A DNA stretch of 8,711 bases from Planctomycetota bacterium (GTDB lineage: Bacteria > Planctomycetota > UBA1135), in contig JAQWRF010000038.1 in the NCBI GenBank assembly GCA_029243845.1, positions 1 through 8,711 of the forward strand, read 5' to 3'. The translations under genes were made by a program, and so were the position numbers. Of this stretch, positions 1 through 4,432 are shown piece by piece; positions within the stretch are counted from its first letter, which is position 1, and each line of letters starts with the position of its first letter. Below the pieces are notes generated by a model, which saw only the letters and a program-made list of their open reading frames with translations, was not told the DNA's origin and made no database searches.

Positions 1-140
1 TCATCATCGACGTCTATGGCGGTTGGGTTGTAAAACAAGGGCGACTCGGCATATAGTTCGACCGGGGCCGAGTTAAAGGTGTCGAATTGTTCGTTTAGAT
101 TCTGTGCGTAACAGAGTGCGAAGATTAGGAAACTAGCCAT
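1..140 (-). CDS. Partial gene, possible secreted protein (N-terminal 46 codons only)
   Basis: An open frame begins with ATG at 140 (minus strand) and stays open to the window edge. An in-frame TGA lies two codons upstream, so this ATG is the only sensible start. The start overlaps the last 16 bases of the nagB-like gene, a spacing typical of translational coupling in an operon. The protein begins MASFLIFALCYAQN, a short hydrophobic stretch ending in a possible signal-peptidase site (CYA/Q). The stretch has no basic residue before the hydrophobic core, so the signal peptide call is weak. The following residues (NEQFDTFNSAPVELYAESPLF split across about 25 positions) match no family I recognise. 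Function unknown; the reality of the gene rests on the overlap and the open frame. Confidence 0.5.
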   Translation of the reverse strand, partial: MASFLIFALCYAQNLNEQFDTFNSAPVELYAESPLFYNPTAIDVDD

Positions 141-739
141 GTAACATCAGAGTGTGTCTGCAAGAAGGATGCAGGGCATTTATCACTGATGTCACTATAG
201 CGTGCATTATTGACGGCTTCGCGCTTTTCTTCACCGCTGGCCATCACAATTATTCGTTTGCAATCTAAAATCGTAGCAATACCCGCGCTAATCGCTTTTG
301 ACGGAGTTTCTTCGCCGCTTAATTCCGAATTGCGCACTCGGGTAGAGGCGTCAAGCTCGACAACCCGCGTGCGCGAATTAACGCTCGAGCCAGGTTCGTT
401 AAAAGCAATGTGTCCATTTACGCCAATGCCTAAAATACACAAATCGATACCGCCGGCTTCAGTAATTAACGCGTCATAACCTATAGCAGGGAAGTGCACA
501 TTCTCCGCACAGATATTCACATGTTCAAACAACTGCGCATCCATAAACTCGCGAAATTGGTTGCCATCTAGATATTCATCAAGATTAAAAGTATTAGCTA
601 GGCTGAAATCTAAATCAGCCCCGCGCAACAGAGCATAGACTGGCTCCATTGTTGAACCTGTCGCCAACATTAAATTGGCTGCGGGTTTATCACGCAGCGT
701 TTGAGTAATTATCTCGACGGCTTGCTGTTCAATCGACAA
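125..739 (-). CDS. nagB: Glucosamine-6-phosphate deaminase, compact NagB-like protein
   Basis: Predicted to convert glucosamine 6-phosphate to fructose 6-phosphate plus ammonia in the cytoplasm (amino-sugar catabolism). Seen directly: the phosphate-loop motif LATGST (residues 25-30), NLDEY (52-56) and the family signature LGIGVNGHIAFNEP (103-116). By comparison with E. coli NagB, Asp54, His110 and Glu115 match catalytic D72, H143 and E148. Asn108 replaces D141, as it does in Bacillus-type NagB. Near the C-terminus CPASFLQTHSDVT is also typical. At 204 residues it is shorter than the usual 240-266: the first beta-strand, part of the loop before the signature and the C-terminal tail are missing. 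The start is TTG at 739, because an in-frame TGA (the stop of the preceding gene) sits at 743-745 and no ATG is available. It is probably translationally coupled to that gene. A relative with altered sugar-phosphate specificity cannot be excluded. Confidence 0.85.
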   Translation of the reverse strand: MSIEQQAVEIITQTLRDKPAANLMLATGSTMEPVYALLRGADLDFSLANTFNLDEYLDGNQFREFMDAQLFEHVNICAENVHFPAIGYDALITEAGGIDLCILGIGVNGHIAFNEPGSSVNSRTRVVELDASTRVRNSELSGEETPSKAISAGIATILDCKRIIVMASGEEKREAVNNARYSDISDKCPASFLQTHSDVTWLVS

Positions 740-742
740 GAA

Positions 743-1234
743 TCAATCGCCAGCGTAGCCAAGGCCACTAAGGTCAGCCCCGGGGCCTTCGGTGCGGATC
801 TTTTCGATAGCCGCGGCTGGGTTAGTTAAATCGTCTTTCATCTCAGGGAAAGCTTGCATCGCATAATCGATGATGCTGTCGCCAGTTTCGACAGTTGCGC
901 TAGTCACACATAGATCAACCATGCGCTTTAGCTCGGCTTGAGTTAGTTTATCGGCGTGAGAAGACGCAAGTGTTTCAAAATTGGCAAATGCCATGTCATC
1001 GTCAGCGCCCGCACAACCCAGTTCAAAAAGGCCCATTAAGGCGTCAGCCCGGCTGTCGCCATCACCATTATCGCGAGCGTATTCATATCCGGCTTTGGCC
1101 AAATCAGTGTCGCCCGCGCTCTTTGCTGAGTCCGCTTGGTCAATTGCAGTGTTAACATCAGTGAAAACTGGCGCAGAATCGCTAGAACATGCCCCTAAAA
1201 AGGTGCTAATTAAAAGTAGTGTAGAAAGTCGCAT
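743..1234 (-). CDS. Small lipoprotein of unknown function
   Basis: A 163-residue protein whose N-terminus, MRLSTLLLISTFLGAC, is a textbook lipoprotein signal peptide: one basic residue, a hydrophobic core and the lipobox LGAC with the lipidated cysteine at 16. Serines at +2 and +3 (no Asp at +2) would favour outer-membrane sorting under the E. coli rule. The mature part is acidic and Ala/Asp-rich, seemingly helical (for example residues 30-75), with two cysteines at 74 and 109 that could pair in the periplasm. The helical pattern is loosely reminiscent of TPR or Sel1 repeats, but I see no clear repeat. It is the first gene of a leftward operon, and nagB starts three bases after its TGA stop. 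The ATG at 1234 has no Shine-Dalgarno sequence; it is preceded by CTAACCCTTAATCCAA, resembling leaders of two genes on the other strand. Function not recognised. Confidence 0.8.
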   Translation of the reverse strand: MRLSTLLLISTFLGACSSDSAPVFTDVNTAIDQADSAKSAGDTDLAKAGYEYARDNGDGDSRADALMGLFELGCAGADDDMAFANFETLASSHADKLTQAELKRMVDLCVTSATVETGDSIIDYAMQAFPEMKDDLTNPAAAIEKIRTEGPGADLSGLGYAGD

Positions 1235-1238
1235 TTGG

Positions 1239-1250
1239 ATTAAGGGTTAG
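1239..1250 (-). promoter_or_regulatory. Leader motif CTAACCCTTAAT before the lipoprotein start
   Basis: On the minus strand the bases CTAACCCTTAAT end four bases before the ATG at 1234, where a Shine-Dalgarno would be expected. The ten bases AACCCTTAAT recur exactly before cysC (3790-3799), and CTAACCC followed by AATCCA recurs before sat (1663-1675). The role is unknown: it may be a translation-related leader element or only the A/C-rich composition of SD-less leaders. Confidence 0.3.
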
Positions 1251-1274
1251 AGGCAGAACTGCCTATTGGCAATA

Positions 1275-1302
1275 ATCTTACAACAATTTCATGCAATCAC
1301 AA
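1275..1302 (-). promoter_or_regulatory. Candidate promoter for the leftward lipoprotein-nagB operon
   Basis: On the minus strand, TTGTGA (1297-1302) and TAAGAT (1275-1280) are separated by 16 bases. Each matches four of six positions of the sigma-70 consensus. Transcription would start near 1268, giving a leader of about 33 bases. The region is the divergent intergenic space between the two operons, where such a promoter must lie, but the match itself is modest. Confidence 0.3.
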
Positions 1303-1381
1303 TTAAAACCCAAAAACACTTCAAACTACCGAGATAATGGCCGATATTTGATGCTACGGGTTAAAAAAGCGGGATAAGTAC

Positions 1382-1417
1382 ACCTATTGCACTCCAATCG
1401 TGTAACCTATCGCACTC
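1382..1417 (+). repeat. Paired 13-bp direct repeats, candidate RHH operator
   Basis: ACCTATTGCACTC (1382-1394) and ACCTATCGCACTC (1405-1417) differ at one base and start 23 bases apart, about two turns of the helix. The match extends upstream as GTA if one base is skipped. They end 18 bases before the ATG of the RHH gene. RHH (CopG/Arc/MetJ-fold) dimers commonly bind tandem sites on their own promoters, so these are plausible autoregulatory operators. A partial third copy, CCTATTG followed by GCA, lies at 1262-1271 near the candidate leftward promoter. I found no convincing -35/-10 pair for the rightward operon; the repeats occupy the place where its promoter would be expected. Confidence 0.5.
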
Positions 1418-1435
1418 TTGTCATCTACGACTCCC

Positions 1436-1654
1436 ATGCAAAAAGAATCTAAGGCCACTGTGAAAATACCTCGTCCTCTGTATCGCAGAGTACAGCAGGT
1501 AATAGCCAACTCTGGGTTTTCTTCGCCAACCGAGTTCATTGTTTACGTTTTGCGTGATCTTATGAGCGAAGTAGAGTCCAAAGATGACCAAGAATTTTCA
1601 CCCGACGAGCTCGCGGCCATCCGGCAGAAGCTTAAAAACCTCGGGTATCTCTAA
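1436..1654 (+). CDS. Small ribbon-helix-helix DNA-binding protein with an LGYL tail
   Basis: A 72-residue protein. Residues 6-11 (KATVKI) form the likely DNA-contacting beta-strand. Helix A (about 13-26, PLYRRVQQVIANSG) and helix B (about 29-45, opening SSPTEFIVYVLRDL) complete a ribbon-helix-helix pattern as in CopG/Arc-type repressors, which act as dimers. The C-terminal part (55-72) is an amphipathic helix ending KLKNLGYL, not needed for the fold and perhaps a partner-binding or oligomerisation tail. The ATG at 1436 was preferred over an in-frame TTG at 1418 because the conserved strand begins soon after it and the TTG abuts the direct repeat; neither start has a Shine-Dalgarno. It is the first gene of the sulfate-activation cluster, 32 bases before sat, so it is inferred to regulate that cluster through the repeats at 1382-1417. 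The DNA-binding role is predicted from the pattern only. Confidence 0.75.
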   Translation: MQKESKATVKIPRPLYRRVQQVIANSGFSSPTEFIVYVLRDLMSEVESKDDQEFSPDELAAIRQKLKNLGYL

Positions 1655-1662
1655 AACCACTC

Positions 1663-1675
1663 CTAACCCAATCCA
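1663..1675 (+). promoter_or_regulatory. Leader motif CTAACCC-AATCCA before sat
   Basis: In the 32-base gap before sat, CTAACCC is followed directly by AATCCA. The lipoprotein leader on the opposite strand has the same two blocks with two extra Ts between them. No Shine-Dalgarno is present before the sat ATG at 1687. Meaning unknown. Confidence 0.3.
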
Positions 1676-1686
1676 AAAATAATCAA

Positions 1687-2838
1687 ATGATTGCTCCACA
1701 CGGCGGAACACTTGTAAATTGCGTAGTCGAAGGCGACGCACGCACAGCTCTACTTGCTAAGGCAGAGGGCCTAGCGAAAATTACTCTTAACTCACGCGAA
1801 GCTAGCGACCTAGAAATGATCGCTACCGGCGCCATGAGCCCACTGAATGGTTTCATGGGTGCCGACGATTACAACGGTGTATGCGACAACATGCATCTCG
1901 CTAATGGTGTTGCGTGGCCGCTGCCTGTGGTTTTATCAACCAAAGACGGCGAATCTGCTGCGGCCGGCGATGAAGTCGCTTTGGTTGGCGAAGATGGCTC
2001 TGTTTATGGTGTGATGACCGTGAGTGATGCATACCAGCCAGATAAGGCTGCTGAGCTAACTAAGTGTTATCAGGGCGATGCTGAGCATCCGGCATCTGAT
2101 TACTTGAACTCAATCGGCGATACATACGTCGGGGGCTCCATCGAAGTTGCAAACCTGCCAACTTACGAGAAGCATAACGAGTTTCGTTTGACGCCAGCTA
2201 TGACTCGCGCCGCATTCGCCGAGAAGGGATGGGACAAGGTTGTGGCATTCCAGACTCGTAACCCAATCCACCGCGCTCACGAATACCTCACAAAGGTTGC
2301 AATCGAGCAAGTAGACGGATTGCTCATTCACCCATTGGTTGGCGATACTAAGGCAGACGACATCCCTAGTGATGTGCGCATGGCTTGTTACCACGCTCTA
2401 ATGGCAAAGTACTACCCACTTGATCGCACCATGCTTGCTGTTTACCCACAGGCAATGCGTTACGGCGGACCACGCGAAGCTATTTTGCACGCTGTTTGCC
2501 GTCAAAACTACGGCTGTACTCACATCATCATCGGTCGTGACCATGCGGGCGTCGGCTCGTACTACGGCACCTTCGATGCACAGGATATCTTCAAGCAATT
2601 TGCTGAAGGTGAAATCCTTATCGAAACACTTCTCTTCGAGCATGCCTTTTACTGCAAGCTGACTGGCGGCATGGCTTCAACGAAGTCGTCACCTGCTGGA
2701 CCTGAAGATAAGATTTTCTTAAGTGGAACAAAGGTGCGTGACATGTTGGCCGGGGGCATACGTCCACCTGCCGAATTCACGCGTCCTGAAGTTGCAGATA
2801 TCTTAATCGAGTCTTACGCCACTCCAACGAACGCTTAA
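1687..2838 (+). CDS. sat: Sulfate adenylyltransferase (ATP sulfurylase), single-chain Sat type
   Basis: Catalyses sulfate + ATP to APS + pyrophosphate in the cytoplasm, the first step of sulfate activation. At 383 residues it has the usual length of bacterial Sat and begins with the family opening MIAPHGGTLVN. Active-site motifs are intact: QTRNPIHRAHE (189-199, the QxRNPxHxxH nucleotide loop), HPLVG (215-219), PQAMRYGGPREA (254-265) and GRDHAGVGSYYG (283-294). The C-terminal SGTKVRDML and FTRPEVADIL blocks are also present. It is a homomeric enzyme unrelated to CysD/CysN. Oddity: the zinc-finger-like site of many Sats (Cys-x2-Cys, then Cys and His further on) is reduced to Cys323, with Thr326 and Ser335 in place of cysteines and no His after it. 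It lies 32 bases after the RHH gene and 22 before the sulfatase-fold gene. The stop is an in-frame TAATAG tandem. With cysC downstream, its product likely goes to PAPS. Confidence 0.96.
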   Translation: MIAPHGGTLVNCVVEGDARTALLAKAEGLAKITLNSREASDLEMIATGAMSPLNGFMGADDYNGVCDNMHLANGVAWPLPVVLSTKDGESAAAGDEVALVGEDGSVYGVMTVSDAYQPDKAAELTKCYQGDAEHPASDYLNSIGDTYVGGSIEVANLPTYEKHNEFRLTPAMTRAAFAEKGWDKVVAFQTRNPIHRAHEYLTKVAIEQVDGLLIHPLVGDTKADDIPSDVRMACYHALMAKYYPLDRTMLAVYPQAMRYGGPREAILHAVCRQNYGCTHIIIGRDHAGVGSYYGTFDAQDIFKQFAEGEILIETLLFEHAFYCKLTGGMASTKSSPAGPEDKIFLSGTKVRDMLAGGIRPPAEFTRPEVADILIESYATPTNA

Positions 2839-2860
2839 TAGAAAAACAACGGAATAAAAC

Positions 2861-3778
2861 ATGTTTGGTCTCTTCAAAAACAAACGCACGAACAATCACT
2901 TGTTCGTAATTACCCTCGACTCTTGCCGCTTTGATTCATTCATGGCTGCCGAACCCGAGAATATTGCCAAGCTTTGTGGAGGCCTACATAATGTTGAAAA
3001 GCGTTATTCTTACGCCGGCTGGACTGCACCGTCGCACTACAACTTGCTTACGGGCTTGGTGCCACATAGCAGTCCAACCGAAGTCTATGCTTCAGAATAC
3101 TACAAGCACGACCTTTACAAATTTAAAGATCGTTTGGGCGTAGATGAAGCGGGTTTCGAGGCGATGATTCCTCACTTATGGCTGCCTTCATATATGAAAA
3201 GTATGGGTTATGAAAACCATGCCTTGGTATCTTTGCCGGTCCTCAACCCGGCAACGGGTATCAACCGCGACTTCGATACTTTCAAATTGATGCCTAAGCA
3301 TAATGATATGCTGGCGATGCTTGACGATATTGAAAACCATAAGACACGCGAATCTAAAGGGTTGAAGGGCAATACGCCGCAGTTCTACTTAATGAACGTT
3401 GGTGAAACGCACTACCCATATGGCTTGCCTGATGAAGACAAGAATGATTTGCCACATATCTCTGGTGTAAACGGTATTTTTCGCAAGCTAGATAATCAAA
3501 TCAACGAAGACACTGGCGATTTGGTCTCCGACAACGAATCGGGCGACTGGATGGACATGGAAATGATTGATAAGTGCCGTCAGCGTCAAATTGATACTGT
3601 CAAATACCTCGACAAAGTGGTGTTCCCACGATTCTACGACATGCTTCCTAAAGACACCTGGGTCATCGTTACTGCTGACCACGGCGAGTTGTTTGGTGAA
3701 GCCGGTTATTTTGGACACGGTCCAATCATGCACGAAAAGTGCTTCGAAGTACCCTTCTTAGAAGGCAAGCTTAAGTAA
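2861..3778 (+). CDS. Short sulfatase-fold (alkaline phosphatase superfamily) hydrolase or transferase, Thr nucleophile
   Basis: A 305-residue protein with no signal peptide, so probably cytoplasmic. Superfamily metal-site motifs are visible: ITLDSCRFD (17-25, Asp20), TADHGELFGE (271-280, Asp273-His274), and GHGPIMHE (285-292) followed by VPF, as in sulfatases and phosphoethanolamine or phosphoglycerol transferases. The nucleophile motif reads WTAPSHYNLLTG (54-65). Thr55 stands where FGly-sulfatases have the modified Cys/Ser, and His59 replaces the Arg of CxPSR. It therefore cannot be a formylglycine sulfatase; a Thr nucleophile is known in NPP-type phosphodiesterases and in LtaS/EptA-type transferases. 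The chain ends right after VPF, lacking the C-terminal subdomain of full-length sulfatases (often 450 or more residues). It sits between sat and cysC, with gaps of 22 and 28 bases, and so almost certainly acts with sulfate activation. The substrate is unknown; APS/PAPS/PAP breakdown or a group-transfer role are possibilities. Tandem TAATAA stop. Confidence 0.8.
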   Translation: MFGLFKNKRTNNHLFVITLDSCRFDSFMAAEPENIAKLCGGLHNVEKRYSYAGWTAPSHYNLLTGLVPHSSPTEVYASEYYKHDLYKFKDRLGVDEAGFEAMIPHLWLPSYMKSMGYENHALVSLPVLNPATGINRDFDTFKLMPKHNDMLAMLDDIENHKTRESKGLKGNTPQFYLMNVGETHYPYGLPDEDKNDLPHISGVNGIFRKLDNQINEDTGDLVSDNESGDWMDMEMIDKCRQRQIDTVKYLDKVVFPRFYDMLPKDTWVIVTADHGELFGEAGYFGHGPIMHEKCFEVPFLEGKLK

Positions 3779-3789
3779 TAAAAAATCCC

Positions 3790-3799
3790 AACCCTTAAT
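3790..3799 (+). promoter_or_regulatory. Leader motif AACCCTTAAT before cysC
   Basis: These ten bases are identical to those before the lipoprotein gene on the other strand (1239-1248). Here they end seven bases before the cysC ATG. No Shine-Dalgarno is seen. Function unknown. Confidence 0.3.
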
Positions 3800-3806
3800 T
3801 AAAACA

Positions 3807-4358
3807 ATGTCCAACAAAAAAGGATTTACTCTCTGGTTTACTGGCCTCTCTGGCTCTGGTAAGTCAACTCTGTCTCGCATGATCGAAGGTGAACTGCGTC
3901 AGCGCGGTGCGTCAGTCGAAGTTCTCGACGGTGACGAAGTGCGCGAAAACCTGTCAAAGGGTTTAGGCTTCTCAAAAGAAGATCGCGATACCAACGTGCG
4001 CCGTATTGGCTATGTCGCAAAGCTGCTTTCACGTAACGGGGCTGCTGTAATCACAGCTGCTATTTCTCCGTATGCTGAAGTCCGTGACCAGTGTCGCTCG
4101 ATGTCCCGTAACTTCGTTGAAGTTTACACCGAGTGCTCTATCGATGAATTGACCCGTCGCGACGTGAAGGGTCTTTATGCAAAGGCTATTTCAGGCGAGA
4201 TTAAGAATTTCACTGGTATTTCTGATCCTTACGAGGCTCCAGAAAACGCTGAAATTACTGTCAACTCCGAGACTCAAACTGCTGAAGAATCCTTAGCGGT
4301 AATCATGGGTTACCTCGAAGAAAACGGACATATTGCAGGCGTAGTCGCTGGCGCATAA
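3807..4358 (+). CDS. cysC: Adenylylsulfate (APS) kinase
   Basis: Phosphorylates the 3'-OH of APS with ATP to give PAPS, in the cytoplasm. The 183 residues are close to the family's usual 175-200. Seen directly: the P-loop GLSGSGKST (13-21); LDGDEVR (40-46); GLGFSKEDRDTNVRR (52-66), the APS-binding region; ISPY (86-89), with Ser87 corresponding to the serine that becomes phosphorylated in the E. coli enzyme; RRDVKGLY (117-124); and the mobile-lid segment FTGISDPYEAP (135-145). All expected motifs are intact, so the enzyme should be active. It stands alone, not fused to Sat or CysN. It starts 28 bases after the sulfatase-fold gene, with an A-rich leader and no Shine-Dalgarno. A strong hairpin follows the stop, suggesting this is the last gene of the first transcription unit. 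PAPS would feed either a reductase or a sulfotransferase; neither is in the window. Confidence 0.97.
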   Translation: MSNKKGFTLWFTGLSGSGKSTLSRMIEGELRQRGASVEVLDGDEVRENLSKGLGFSKEDRDTNVRRIGYVAKLLSRNGAAVITAAISPYAEVRDQCRSMSRNFVEVYTECSIDELTRRDVKGLYAKAISGEIKNFTGISDPYEAPENAEITVNSETQTAEESLAVIMGYLEENGHIAGVVAGA

Positions 4359-4373
4359 TCGCTAGTAAAAATC

Positions 4374-4405
4374 AAGAAAGGGGCCTTTAGCCCCTTTCTT
4401 CTTGT
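4374..4405 (+). terminator. Hairpin after cysC, likely intrinsic terminator or attenuator
   Basis: AAGAAAGGGGC (4374-4384) pairs perfectly with GCCCCTTTCTT (4390-4400), an 11-bp stem with a five-base loop. The right arm and following bases are T-rich (TTTCTTCTTGT) but without a clean T-run. It begins 15 bases after the cysC stop, and the next gene starts 28 bases after the tract. It may end the sat-cysC transcript, or let only part of it through into the COG3379 genes. Confidence 0.75.
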
Positions 4406-4417
4406 CTACAGATAAAC

Positions 4418-4423
4418 CATAAT
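4418..4423 (+). promoter_or_regulatory. Possible -10 element just before the first COG3379-type gene
   Basis: CATAAT matches TATAAT at five of six positions and lies between the hairpin and the ATG at 4433. No good -35 lies 17 bases upstream (TTTCTT, in the hairpin arm). If used, transcription would start around 4430, giving a nearly leaderless mRNA. Weak, supported mainly by the preceding terminator. Confidence 0.2.
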
Positions 4424-4432
4424 TAAACCTTG

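Noticed and set aside
125..1234. TGA read-through or recoding that would fuse the lipoprotein to NagB
   Set aside because: The two frames are joined only by TGA-TTC, but a lipoprotein-anchored NagB outside the cytoplasm makes no metabolic sense. There is no selenocysteine hairpin that I can see, and no other sign of TGA recoding in the window.
1348..1378. TTGATG and GATAAG as a promoter for the RHH-sat operon
   Set aside because: The spacing of 19 bases and weak hexamers make it unconvincing. A promoter must be nearby, but I cannot point to it.
1418..1435. TTG at 1418 as the start of the RHH gene (78 residues)
   Set aside because: It adds six non-conserved residues, abuts the direct repeat and has no ribosome binding site. 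The ATG at 1436 fits the RHH pattern better, although the TTG cannot be fully excluded.
2861..3778. Calling this gene a classical arylsulfatase
   Set aside because: The formylglycine motif C/S-x-P-x-R is replaced by T-A-P-S-H, and the C-terminal subdomain is missing. Only the fold assignment is supported.
4430..4432. TTG at 4430 as the start of the first COG3379 gene
   Set aside because: An ATG follows directly at 4433 and gives a normal basic N-region of a signal peptide. The extra residue adds nothing.
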